Shown here piece after piece: positions 20,487 to 30,817 of a stretch of DNA of 64,000 nucleotides (positions are counted from its first letter, which is position 1; every line of letters starts with the position of its first letter). The translations under genes were made by a program, and so were the position numbers. The stretch is from NCBI RefSeq assembly GCF_033807715.1, contig NC_084599.1, forward strand, positions 6,334,625 through 6,398,624. The letters are read 5' to 3'. The DNA is from Cololabis saira (taxonomy: Eukaryota; Chordata; Actinopteri; Beloniformes; Belonidae). Under the pieces are notes generated by a model, which saw nothing but the letters and a program-made list of their open reading frames with translations, was not told the origin of the DNA and searched no databases.

Positions 20487-22579
20487 TCTCTTCTTGATCT
20501 GCTTTTAACAAACGCTCCTCATAAATACTCTGATATTGGTATTTTTGCAAATGATTTGAGTGACCATTGTGTTATAGCCACTGTCAGGCAAGCTAAGCTA
20601 CCAAAAGCAAGACCACACATTGTCCTTAAACGTGATTTTAAGCATTTCTGTGAGCAAGCTTTTCATCATGATTTATGGCTCTTTGAGTGGTCCAGGATCA
20701 CTCATTTAAATGACGTCGAGCTGGCTTGGAAATATTTTCATGATGCTTTTATTAATATTATAAATAAACATGCCCCTTTCCGTAAATTCAGAGTGAAAGG
20801 TAGAAACAATCCCTGTTTTTTTCCTGAGCTGTCCAGTCTCCTAAAAGAGAGGGATGCTGCTGGGCTAAGGCCAGAAATACCAAATCCCAGGCTGACTGGC
20901 TGCTTTTTAGACAACTTAGAAATCGTTTTACCTCTTTGGTCAAGAAGGCCAAGTCTGAGTTTTATCTTGCTAAAACCACTAGTAACTTAAATGATCCTAA
21001 GAAGTTCTGGAAAGTAATGAAAACGTCTTATGGGAGTGAAGCTCCAAATGAGCTACCAACATGTATTGTAAAAGACTTGTGTAGTCTAACTGATAAATCA
21101 GCCATTCTTAATTGTTTTAATGAACATTTTATTTCTTCAGGCTCGTTATTTGACTCCTTAGCTCCACATCCAAACCAGCTGAAAGTGCAGAAGGCTTGCA
21201 CCTCACCACCCCTTAACAACTCTGTGGCTCAAACATTCAGTTTTACTCCACTTGATGTAGTGGAGGTTCACAGGGCCTTAAAACAAGTGGATCCTGGTAA
21301 ATCTGCAGGTCCTGACAAACTTGACCCCTTCTTTTTGAGGTCAGCCGTTGATTTTATTGCAGAACCTCTCACCTATATTTTTAATCTTTCCTTGTCCAGC
21401 AATGAGATTCCTAACATATGGAAATCTGCCTATGTTCTACCTATGTTGAAAGGAGGGGATCCTACAGCTGTTGATAATTATAGGCCCATTTCTAAATTAT
21501 GTGTTATAGCTAAAGTTCTTGAAAAGTTTGTAAGCGAACAACTTAAAGAATTTTTAGACACAAACAGTCTTCTTTCTCAACATCAATCTGGTTTTAGAAA
21601 ACAACATAGCACAATAACTGCTGCTATTAAAGTTGTGAACGATATTGTTGAGGCACTGGATTGCAAGAAATACTGTGCAGCTCTATTTATTGACCTGTCA
21701 AAGGCGTTTGATACAGTCGACCATACCATTTTGGCGGATAGACTACACAGGATTGGTTTATCTCGGCATGTCATTCATTGGTTCTCTAACTATCTGTCTG
21801 ACAGATCCCAACGCGTCCAGTTTGCTGGCTCCTCTTCTTCGTTCCTCCCTGTATTAAAGGGGGTGCCTCAGGGTTCCATATTAGGACCGCTGCTGTTCAC
21901 CATTTATGTAAACAATATATGTGACAATGTATCAGATGCTGCTTTCCATTTTTATGCAGATGATACGGTATTATACTGTTCATCCCCTTCTGTAGTGCAA
22001 ACTCTTGAACTCTTGCAGTCTGCTTTTGATGTTGTTCAGTCCCATCTGACTCAGCTTAAACTAGTCCTAAATACAAGTAAATCGAAGGTGATGTTATTTT
22101 CAAATGGCAAACGGCTACCATTAAGTATTCCAAAAATATTAACTGCTCATGGAGTTGAACTTGAAACAGTCAAAACATATAAGTATTTGGGAATTATCAT
22201 TGACGAGAACTTGTCTTTTAAACCATACATAGAAAAGCTGGTCTGTAAGCTTAAGATGAAATTGGGTTTCTTCTTTAGAAACAAATCTTGTTTTTCCCTA
22301 CACGTTAGGAAATATTTAATTTCAACCACGTTTGTTCCTTTACTGGATTATGGAGACTTGCTGTTTATGAACGCACCTGCCACTTATTTGAGAAAGCTGG
22401 ACACTGTATATCACTGTGCCCTACGTTTTATTACAGGATGTGGAAATCTTGTCCACCACTGCACTTTGTATGCAACTGCAAATTGTCCGTCTCTATCTGC
22501 CCGCAGACTTTCTCGATGGTTAGCGTTCATTTATAAATCTCTTCTTGGGCTGGTTCCCTCTTATTTATGTTCTTACATG
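20487..22579 (+). pseudogene. LINE endonuclease end plus reverse transcriptase
   Basis: The frame from 20487 to about 20940 carries the endonuclease C-terminus (LSDHCVIATV) and linker, then shifts frame. The frame at 20936-22579 carries the reverse transcriptase: NYRPISKLCVIAKVLE, QSGFRKQHST, ALFIDLSKAFDTVDH, GVPQGSILGPLLFTIYVN, FHFYADDTVLYC (catalytic Asp pair), KTYKYLGIIID, and a C-terminal LDYGDLLFMNA block. The RT frame is long and clean, so the copy is fairly young, but the frameshift, 5' truncation and hAT insertion make it inactive. The decayed C-terminus continues at 23219-23330. Confidence 0.85.
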
Positions 22580-23210
22580 CAGAGGTGGACAGAGTACTCG
22601 ACCCCAGTACTTGAGTAAGAGTACAAATACTACTGGTCAAAATTGACTCCGTTACAAGTAAAAGTAGCTCAGTCAAAATATTACTCGAGTAAGAGTAGAA
22701 AAGTACTTGCTTTTAAAGGTACTTAAGTATCCAAAAGTAAATGCTTTTAAATTTACTTTAAGTAAGAGTAAGAGTAAGAGTAAGAGTAAATTTCTTATTT
22801 GCGGCTCTGTCTTGACTTGTTGCAGCTCTGTCTTGACTTGTTGCGGCTCTGTCTTGACAAACGCAGGCTACTTTGGTGGTATCGTTTTGAGGAGGCTTGA
22901 CGTATTTCCGCTTTACGTACATCCCAGTGGAGAGCGTGCACTGTGATAGGTCTCCTCCTTTGACAAAAACAGCTTGTGTCCAATAGGATTTTAGGGAAGA
23001 AGAAAAAAGAGCAGACCTGAAAGTAACGAGTACTTTTCAGCCTTCCTAGAAATTTACTCGAGTAAAAGTAAAAATATTTGTCTTGGAAATGTATTCAAGT
23101 AAGAGTAATAAGTACCAAAGAAATGTAATACTCAAGTAAAGTACAAATCCTCTGGATATGTACTTAAGTACAGTACTCAAGTAAATTTACTCCGTTACTG
23201 TCCACCACTG
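22580..23210. mobile_element. Non-autonomous hAT element
   Basis: It begins CAGAGGTGGACAGAGTACTC and ends GTTACTGTCCACCACTG. The 8-bp duplication CTTACATG is at 22572-22579 and 23211-23218. It interrupts the LINE C-terminus. The interior is built of ACTTGAGTA/TACTCGAGT-like short repeats and is non-coding. Confidence 0.93.
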
Positions 23211-23620
23211 CTTACATGTGTAGAGTCTCTAATCCTTACAGCTTACGCTCACAGGACATTCTGCGCATGTTCGTTCCTACAGCCAACACTGAACTTCTGA
23301 GATCTGAGATTACCTGAACTGATCACTCTGGGGGAATTTCGATCAATTTTAAAGGATCGAGAAACTAGTTCTCTCGGGCAATGTGCTTGTTTTTAATTCA
23401 AATGGTGCCAAAAAGTTTTCAAATTATATGGACCCGTTTATGTTGTATGTAATTTGTGTTCCTGACTACAGTGTGTGATTGCTGTTTGTTGTTTTTTGTT
23501 GTGTTTTCTGTTGTAACTTATGCTGCCCTCTTGGCCAGGTCGCTCTTGAAAAAGAGATTTTTAATCTCAATGAGTCTTACCTGGTTAAATAAAGGTTATT
23601 ATTATTATTATTATTATTGT

Positions 23621-24985
23621 GATATTTGGCAGTTTTCTTTTAATTAAAAGCTTTTCCATTTCCGGTTTTTCTTTGATATTTGATTCTCGCTCATGGGGTA
23701 ATGGAAACACGGCTATTGATGGCAAGTTGTGCTGTATTTGTTCTATTTCATGACATAAGTTGTCTAAATATTGTTGGATAACAATAATTAATAATAATCA
23801 TAATGATCTAAACTGTTGTGAATTTCTATGGATTCTATTGGTTGTGAAGGTTCCTGAGAGTTATCAATCAAGCCACTCCTTAGATATGACCGTGTACAAA
23901 TACCCACAGCTACGAGCCTCCGAAAACTTGGTGATGTCATGGGTGTGTCCAGTTCGTCTGATACAGTTTATGTGGACAGGTGAGTAGCAGTAGTTAAAAG
24001 TGAATAATTAATGTAATATAGTTTCAGTGTCAGATGAGCCAGACAGCTAGAAAGAGGATGTGGACATTTGATAAACAGTTTTGGGTTATCAGGAAATAAT
24101 AGAGAACAAGCTGTGGTTTATGGACTCTGTGTGTTTGTAAGCTATAAAAAAAATAGTTTGTTGCTTTTTGTGGTTATTTGTAATAAATATAGGATCGGAT
24201 CAGCAGGAGATGTTGTTTATGAATAAAAATCTTTCTAAAAAATGATAAACATGTTCTTTTTTATTATTGATTGTCATTTCTTCTATCATTTAATCTTCAA
24301 TCACACTCTGTTTTACCAAAGGTTATTGGTTCCTTCCCCAGAGAGTTTCCTGAACTCTGTCCGTGCTACAGCAGTGTGTCCCGGCCCTCGGGACGCGCTG
24401 TCCTGTCCTACATGTTGAAGTAAGGACACATCTAAAGCATGGAGGACAGTCGGTCCTGAGGACCAGGGTTTGGAAGACGTAGCCTCAAGTCCACAAAACA
24501 AATGTAGTTATTTCACATATTGTATCGTCTTACCATCACAGGACATTTAGATTAGATTACCAACAATGGACAGATTTATCATCTATTATTGTTAATGCCT
24601 GTTTGTGTAATGATCTTAACTGTTAGTAATTGTTGTTGTTTTGCCCCCAAACGGTTACACAACAGGATTCATTCATTCATTCATTCATTCATTCATTATC
24701 TTACCCGCTTTATCCCTTGCGGGGTCACGGGGGTCTGCTGGAGCCTATCCCAGCTCATTTTAGGTGAGAGGCAGGACACACAACAGGATAAGTGGTAAAA
24801 TATAGAATACATAAACTATTAAGCTGCTTTGACAGGTATCGAAGAGCTTAAGATGGAAACCATTTTATCCACGGTTTGTTTTTCTAGTTGGAAAGTATTT
24901 TTCACGGCCATCAAATTTAAATGTCTCTAGACACAGATATAATGTCAAAGGTACGAAAGACTACATGAGAATGAGAATACATGAG
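23621..24985 (+). other. ZNF-B 3' flank, possible 3' UTR; no further gene seen
   Basis: This stretch is closely matched by 43108-43665 and 46340-47450 in unit C. An AATAAA lies at about 24222, a candidate polyadenylation signal for ZNF-B (matched in C at about 46404). Bases 24350-24490 resemble a decayed hAT MITE related to 14179-14402. Unit C has about 370 bp near 46729-47120 that unit B lacks. Confidence 0.5.
24669..24778 (-). mobile_element. Short retroposon (LINE/SINE 3' end) with 11-bp target duplication
   Basis: The insert starts with (ATTC)n and contains TACCCGCTTTATCC and GGAGCCTATCCCAGCT, hallmarks of a common fish retroposon 3' end in reverse orientation. CACAACAGGAT flanks it at 24658-24668 and 24779-24789. 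Unit C has a single CACAACAGGAT at the matching place (about 47230), the empty site. Confidence 0.85.
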
Positions 24986-25056
24986 TGTTCCGTTTTATTG
25001 GACTCTCAATCAGCATAAAGAATGGATATTACTCAGGGTTCTCTCTTTTTCGTCCT

Positions 25057-25597
25057 TTATTTTCCTTTAAGATAATTTTTCAAAGTTCCCAGTTTGTACA
25101 GCTGCTCCTTATACACCACTGTTTTGGTTCCAGAGACAAGACCTTCCCAATCTTCCACTTTACGTTCGAACATGTGGATCCTCTCCCTGAGGTTCTCTCT
25201 CAGGGCTTGGAAGTCTTCCTCTGGCAACTCCTTCACATCAGTGGTCTGTCTCCACCTCAGCACACTTGTCCTCTGCACCATTAGCATACAGCTTAATATC
25301 GACATAGGCAAACTTGAACCATAATGTCTCCTTTGCGAGCTGGAGTGTCTCTGTGTATGTGGTGAAGCACTTTGCCGTCTTCTCTTCTACAAGAGCCGTT
25401 TCTTCAAGAGCATCGACATATTCAAGCCCGATATCGTGAACCTTTCCAAAGTCCACACAGAGTGCTCTGATCTCGTCGATAAGTGCCCTTTCTTCTAGAA
25501 GATCAAGTGTGAAGGTTAGCTTCTTGGCTCTCTTGCTAAAGAGGCTTTGAGCTGTAGAGCGCTTTCCTTTTAAGGCTTCTAATTCAGCTGAATCCAT
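25057..25597 (-). pseudogene. BEL/Pao-like gag fragment, unit B
   Basis: The minus-strand frame from ATG 25597 reads MDSAELEALKGKRSTAQSLF and continues through a charged helical region to 25238, then a frameshift leads into ALRENLRERIHMFERKVEDW and ends at 25057. I recognise it as the N-terminal part of fish BEL/Pao polyproteins, mainly because the neighbouring plus-strand frame is clearly BEL/Pao. The copy in unit C (47490-48030) has lost the initiator ATG. Confidence 0.6.
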
Positions 25598-25626
25598 CTT
25601 CTTTCTGCTTACTGGTCAATGCAGCA

Positions 25627-25740
25627 GATGGGGTTTCATGCGCTCAGCCGCTGGCTATTACTCTGAGTTGATTGTCCATGGGATCGGTGGGATGAGGAAG
25701 GTGGTCACAACCAAGAGATACTCCCTGCGCCTAAAAGTGA
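25627..25740 (+). pseudogene. BEL/Pao protease-region start, truncated by L2
   Basis: Plus-strand bases encode the same sequence as the start of the frame at 48071 (YYSKLIVHGIGGMRKVVTT). It is cut off at about 25740, where L2 copy 2 begins. It is divergently oriented to the gag fragment. Confidence 0.65.
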
Positions 25741-26088
25741 AATTTTTCAATTTAAATTTTCAATTTTATTTATATAGCGTCTAGGCCTGGGACGATAATC
25801 AATAAATCAATTAATCGCACGATAAATGAAAATGGACTCGATCATTTTTCCGGCCTCGATAAATGGCCATATGCACGCATATTTGTTTTCTTCGTCTCCG
25901 GCCTCCAAACACACTGGATGACAAGAGGGCTCACTCTGTGCATCGGTCTTAGCACCTGGGCCCGTTTGTTCCTTAGCGGAAAAAAATGAACGGAGTGAAC
26001 CATCTTGTCAATCATTCAGACTTTTTGTATCTGTGGGGGGAGGCGGAGCCTCGGGTTGAATCCCCCGAGTTGAATCCCCCGGGCAGAC

Positions 26089-26134
<46 letters not shown>

Positions 26135-26152
26135 TCGTCTGATCTGAGGTCG
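26089..26152 (-). rRNA. 28S rRNA 5' end fragment (64 nt)
   Basis: The reverse complement matches, by eye without mismatch, the universally conserved 28S start that I know: CGACCTCAGATCAGACGAGA, the CCCGCTGAATTTAAGC segment, and AAGCGGAGGAAAAGAAA. Beyond 26088 the sequence departs from contiguous 28S (GTCTGCCCGGGGGATTC follows), so this is a fragment and not a functional gene. It lies within a hAT transposon. Confidence 0.93.
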
Positions 26153-26590
26153 TAGGCAAAAAAAAAAGGAGAGTGCGGGTGGAGAGGAGAGGGGCGGTGG
26201 CGGCCCGGAGGCCGGCCGTCTCTCTCCCTCCAGTCCGCGGCTCAGTGCTCGGGTGATTGCCGGGCGCACCGGCGCGGCGAGGGGACGAGCCGGTCGGAGC
26301 TCCGTCACCCCACGCGTCCGCCGCCAAGATCCCCAAGTGGATGGGAGCGTGTGTCCGCCTCTGCCGGCCTTCGCAGGCGCAGTGGTACGCGGTCAGCGCA
26401 GAGACCTGAGTCCACCGCGCAAGCGGGGCTCGACGGAGACGGCACTCTCTTTTTCCTCTCACCCCCGCGGGTGAGAGCTGCTGTTTGGGGGGTGGCGGTT
26501 TCTGCGAGGGGTGCGGGTCCCGCACGTCGCGACCGGACGTCCCGACGGTCTGCACTTGGGGGCACGAAGGCTCGAACCCCCCGTTTGCTT
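26153..26590 (-). other. Internal transcribed spacer 2 (ITS2) sequence
   Basis: It directly adjoins the 28S start in the natural order and is strongly GC-rich, unlike the AT-rich hAT arms. It ends in the CCTACGACCTCAG junction typical of ITS2/28S. I do not see 5.8S sequence at the far end. The length (about 440 bp) is within the range known for fish ITS2. Frames inside it are not proteins. Confidence 0.75.
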
Positions 26591-27757
26591 GTTTTATTTG
26601 TTTTGCATATTTAAAAGTTCTCCAATGTCAAATAAAGGTTTAATTATTACATTTGAAAGGGTGTACTTGCATTATTATTATATATTAACATTACATAAGT
26701 GCTTATTTTGGTCTCGACAATGTCGACAATAATATCGTTTATCGTCAATAATTTGTGGGACAATATATCGTCCAGCAAAATTTGTTATCGTTCCAGGCCT
26801 AATAGCGTCTAATACAACAAAAATTGTCTCCAGACGCTTTCCAGAGACCCAGAACATAAACCCCCGAGCAATTATTACATAAACAATGGCAGGTAAAAAC
26901 TCCCATAGTGGGAGAAAAACCTTAAGCCAAACAGTGGCAAGGAAAAACTCTCCTTTAGGAGGGAAGAAACCTTGAGCAGGACCAGGCTTATAAGGGGGGA
27001 ACCCTCCTGCCGAGGGCCAGACTGGGGGAGTCAGGGACGTCGACAGCACAGCAGGCAGGTGGAAGCAGCAACGGGATGACCGGGGGTGGGGACCACAGGC
27101 CAGCATGCAGCTCCCGAAGCTCCAGCCCAATCAGCAAGCCCCAGGTTGGGGTGCAGAGTCGGGGAAAGGTTGAGAAGAGGCAGGGAGAGAAGTCTTGACG
27201 GACAAATCTCTCCCCCGCCTGACCGGGCCGTTACCCTGCCCCTCTCACTCCCACGCTGCAGGTTCCGGTGTTGTGCATTCAGAGATGCTCTTCGCCACCA
27301 GCAGAGGATGCTGCACCATGTACAAAAGAGAAAAAAAAAGAAAAGAAAAGGGGGCCAGGACAAGAAACTACAGGAGCGATGGACAAAAATGATAGCTATG
27401 AGCAAGGACGGATTATCATGACCACGGGCCCTGGACACAAACTCGCTATTGGCCCCTACCTACAATAATATCCTACGTGCACGGTGCATGCCCTCCCCAA
27501 TCACTCAGTTTGGTCACACAATGGCGCAGAGAATCCACAATCACACCGTGTGATTGTGGATGGCGGAGTGGCGGAGCGCAGGTCTCAGTCCAGAGGGGGC
27601 GGAGCATTCTCCATGGACCCTTATGATAGTCATTTGAACGTTCAACAACACCTCATCCTACCCATCAATCAACATTTATTCTCACTTTTATTGAGCTAAG
27701 CAAGCCTATAGGCCTATGCTGCAGAAAGCAGAGTAAAGTCACAAACTTGTTCAGAAG

Positions 27758-27758
<1 letters not shown>

Positions 27759-27802
<44 letters not shown>
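27759..27802. repeat. (AC)n microsatellite
   Basis: Twenty-two uninterrupted AC dinucleotides. Confidence 0.97.
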
Positions 27803-27804
<2 letters not shown>

Positions 27805-28204
27805 CGGCCTGACAGCTGTCAATCACCTGGAGCTGAAAACTCAGATTGTCACGGACTGACTCAGTTCCATCTTTGATACAGTTTAAATACAAAAAAAAAA
27901 AAAACATTACACAATCTATCTAGATAGATATAGACACAGCGGTCTATAACATCATTTCTGAGCTCTAGAACAGAGAATAGACTCTAGTCTAGTTGACAAC
28001 AACACAAAGCTCATTCAAATAGGCCGGTGGTCAAGAATACACAACATTCTGATAAGAAATTATTTATGAAGGTTCCACTGACTCACCAACGGTAGTTGAC
28101 TCTTCCATAAAACTGTGTACATGCTTAGTCCTCTTTTAAAGTTTAGCGCTCATCTCCTTCATGGCCGCAAATTTGCCGAGTCGGCAAATTGGCTCTAACT
28201 GTTA

Positions 28205-28311
28205 AGGCTGATTTATGGTTCCGCGTTACACCAACGCGGCGCCTACGGCGAAGGATACGCTGCGATGCGCGGAGGCTCTGCGTCGATTTAACGCGGACCA
28301 TAAATCAGGCT
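28205..28311. mobile_element. Palindromic MITE, 3-bp TTA target (Harbinger-like), copy 1
   Basis: Inverted halves AGGCTGATTTATGGTTCCGC and GCGGACCATAAATCAGGCT. Flanks are TTA at 28202-28204 and 28312-28314. It is non-coding and can form a long hairpin. Related copies are at 28904-29024 and 45780-45919. Confidence 0.85.
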
Positions 28312-28903
28312 TTACAGCCAATCAGCGTTGGCTCATGGCCCTGATGCGTTCAGGACAGTTGTAAAGTAAGAACTAGTCTACACTGACAGCACAATGCACA
28401 TTTTATCGTAATTACAATTTACAATTATATATGAACGTATCACACAAAACGGGGCCCTATCATTGGGCCCTATGAGCTTATAAATTTATTTTAATTTACA
28501 CATAAAAAAAAACAAAATGTTTGAAAGCAGAGGGCCCCCATTGGCTCCAGGGCCCTGGGCACACGCCCACTTTGCCCATGCGGTAATCCGTCTATGGCTA
28601 TGAGCACGGGTGGACTGGCCATCTGGCATAGTGGGCATCGTCCCCGTGGGCCGTTAACCCAATGTGGGCCGATCCGGTCCTCTACGTTTTTTATTTCTTT
28701 TTTTTTTCTAAATTTCTTCCAATTGGGCCGGCCAATTGGCTACAGAGGGCTAGCAGTGTGTTGCCAGCATCGACATATATTATTCGTCTATTGTTTGTCA
28801 TTGTCAATCAATCCTGGGCTGACAGGCTCCGAGAGCCCTGACAGTTCTGTCAATCACTGCACGGGCCAGGGTGGGCGGGATGGGCTGCTGCTGGGCCAGT
28901 TAA

Positions 28904-29024
28904 AGGCTGATTTATGGTCCGCGTTACACCAACGCAGAGTCGGGTACGCAGCGACGCGCACCCTACGCCGTAACACTACGGCGTAGGTTCTGCGTCGATT
29001 TAACGCGGAACCATAATTCAGGCT
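28904..29024. mobile_element. Palindromic MITE, 3-bp TAA target, copy 2
   Basis: Same family as 28205-28311. Flanks are TAA at 28901-28903 and 29025-29027. Arms contain AGGCTGATTTATGG and CCATAATTCAGGCT. The centre has a second palindrome, CCTACGCCGTA...TACGGCGTAGG. Confidence 0.87.
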
Positions 29025-29070
29025 TAAGGAGTAGAGCAGCTTTGAAACTGTTCGGTAACTTGTGGAAAAA

Positions 29071-29243
29071 AATGGACATAAAGAAAAAACGGCCGGGTGG
29101 TGGTGAGAAACAGCGTTTGAAAAAGCGCAAATATCTAGAGGTGGAGGCTGGTAAATGTGCTAAATTGACAGACCTATTTGGTCCCAGAGTCGGACCCGAC
29201 AATGAGGAGCGAGTGGAGGCAGACATGGTGAGTAACGTTACCC
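29071..29243 (+). pseudogene. Probable hAT transposase N-terminal exon remnant
   Basis: ATG at 29071 opens a lysine/arginine-rich frame (MDIKKKRPGGGEKQRLKKRK) followed by CAKLTDLFGPRVGPD. This resembles the basic leader of TTF/ZMYM-type hAT transposases. A donor-like ATG|GTGAGT lies at about 29226-29231. No downstream exon is recognised. Assignment is an inference from composition and location inside a hAT element. Confidence 0.4.
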
Positions 29244-30149
29244 TGGGGTTTATTATGTTTATCATTATCAAGTTTATAATGTATTTTTGAATGTATAAAT
29301 TCATACTTCATAATTATAATAATTCATCATTTGAAAAAGTTTTAAAAGAAACGCACATCCAAAAAGTAAAAAAAAAAAGTAACTCTAGGTGCAGGACAGA
29401 GGGAAAAACATTGTCTTTATTTTTCAGACTTAATAATGTATCCATGTCCCTCTCAGGTTGACCACTAGAGAGAGCCTGAGGAGTTGTTCCCCCTCTGTCC
29501 ATGTTCGAGGATTTGCTCTCTTAATGCCTCCACTTCACCACTTTTTGGCTACTGAGACGTCATTGATTTGTTGCGTATGTCACGTGTCTTATAATGTTAT
29601 ATGAATTTATACTTGATTTATGATGATGAGAGACTTAATAATGTTTCCATGTCTCTTTAAGGTTGACCACCCTATATATGAGAGCCTAAGGAGTTGTTTT
29701 CCCTCTGTCCCCTTTTGAGGACCTGCTTTCTCTCCTCCATCATTCACTGGGACACTTTTGGGTTCCTTCCTGAGCTTATTTCATGTGGTGAGAGGAATGC
29801 ACTATGTGTATGTTTAAAGGTTTACGTGAAAAAACATACTATATGTGTGATAAAATGACAATTGGTAATTCATAAATGTATCTTTATATTCTCTACTACC
29901 ATAATCTCCTGTCAAACAGGTTTTCCTGACCTGCTAGAAGTTCTTCTATGGTGCTTGAGTCATCCATCATGTCTGAGACCTTCGTCTTGACTTTGTGAGT
30001 TTATTATGCAGCTTGTTTTAGTCTCAGATTGAAAAAAAAGGTTTTATCTTGATTATTTCCTGGTTGAAGATTTTCATATTGATGATTTTAATTTCCAACA
30101 TCTGCATATCTTTTAAGTGAATAAGCAGTTATGCAGGTAGGCCTTAGGG
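29244..30149. other. hAT interior, non-coding
   Basis: AT-rich, with two similar stretches: GACTTAATAATG-type followed by CTCTCAGGTTGACCAC at about 29425-29465 and again at about 29630-29670. These are a decayed direct duplication of about 200 bp spacing. No open frame of note. Confidence 0.45.
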
Positions 30150-30817
30150 CAGGGATATTCAACTGGCGACCTGCGAGCCACTTGCGGCCCGCCAGGAGCT
30201 TTTATGTGGCCCCTGGTCATATTTTAAAAAAGGGGGGGAAAGTAGTGTTGTCCCGATCGATCGGCTGTCCGATCGATCGGCAGTAAGCGAAACTAACATG
30301 GTTTACATATCGTATTTGGTTCATTAATAAAAGTTTAAGATGCTTGGTAGCCTTTTCAGTTGGTTAATGACTCAATGGACAGTGTTTGTACATGTTAATC
30401 TCTGCTAGAGATGTTTTTTACTACTTCAGATTTTTTGCCAGTTTTGCACAGTGATAATGTTTGTCACATTATTTGTTATTAACCTCCGTTTATAGAGGAC
30501 TTGTTTACATCATTAGGCTTTCTAGGATTGGCCTGAAATGTTTTTCATTTGAATCTCTAAATGAGGACTTTGCATTTCAGATGAACTTCTAAGCCTCCTA
30601 TAATTTCATGTGATTGTTTTGTTTTGCTGATATAATGCACAGATGTGTCATAAATAAAGGAGCTTATGGTTAATATTTTGGTTGCTTATTTATAACATCA
30701 AACTGGCTACTATGGACTGAAATGCTTGTGCGCAATGCTTAATATTATATTCAATATCCTCTCCATACAGTCCTTTTGCAGATGTGGCCCCCGGCCTAAT
30801 CTAGTTGAATACGCCTG
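30150..30817. mobile_element. Nested non-autonomous hAT element
   Basis: Ends are CAGGGATATTCAACTGGCG and TAGTTGAATACGCCTG. CCTTAGGG flanks at 30142-30149 and 30818-30825. It includes a fragment (GTGTTGTCCCGATCGATCGG) that matches the end of the hAT at 32876, so one hAT end is embedded in another. Confidence 0.92.

Larger units (their letters stand above)
20487..23620 (+). mobile_element. CR1/L2-like (jockey-superfamily) LINE, 5'-truncated
   Basis: It enters just after the ZNF-B stop codon. In unit C the same place (about 43108) is uninterrupted, so both edges can be read. The left edge starts within the end of an endonuclease domain (NDLSDHCVI) and the right edge is an (ATT)n tail at 23590-23618. 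A hAT at 22580-23210 splits it. The insertion follows the ZNF duplication. Confidence 0.88.
25782..26801. mobile_element. hAT element carrying a ribosomal DNA fragment
   Basis: The ends are TAGGCCTGGGACGATAA and TTATCGTTCCAGGCCTA. ATAGCGTC flanks both sides (25774-25781, 26802-26809). The outer about 250 bp left and about 200 bp right are AT-rich hAT-like sequence with CGATAA motifs. The centre (about 26040-26590) is GC-rich ribosomal spacer and 28S sequence in minus orientation. No transposase is present. Confidence 0.9.
27403..28596. mobile_element. hAT element in L2 3' UTR (first of two at the same target)
   Basis: It begins CAAGGACGGATTATC and ends GGTAATCCGTCTATG. GCTATGAG is at 27395-27402 and 28597-28604. 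The empty site is seen in L2 copy 1 at 10355-10362. It contains an (AC)n tract and a palindromic MITE at 28205-28311. No coding sequence is recognised. Confidence 0.87.

Noticed and set aside
22795..22983. Open frames inside the hAT at 22580
   Set aside because: They arise from short ACTTGAGTA/AGAGTA-like repeats and have no transposase motifs.
26012..26614. Long GC-rich open frames on both strands
   Set aside because: This is ITS2/28S rDNA; high GC lowers stop frequency and creates spurious frames.
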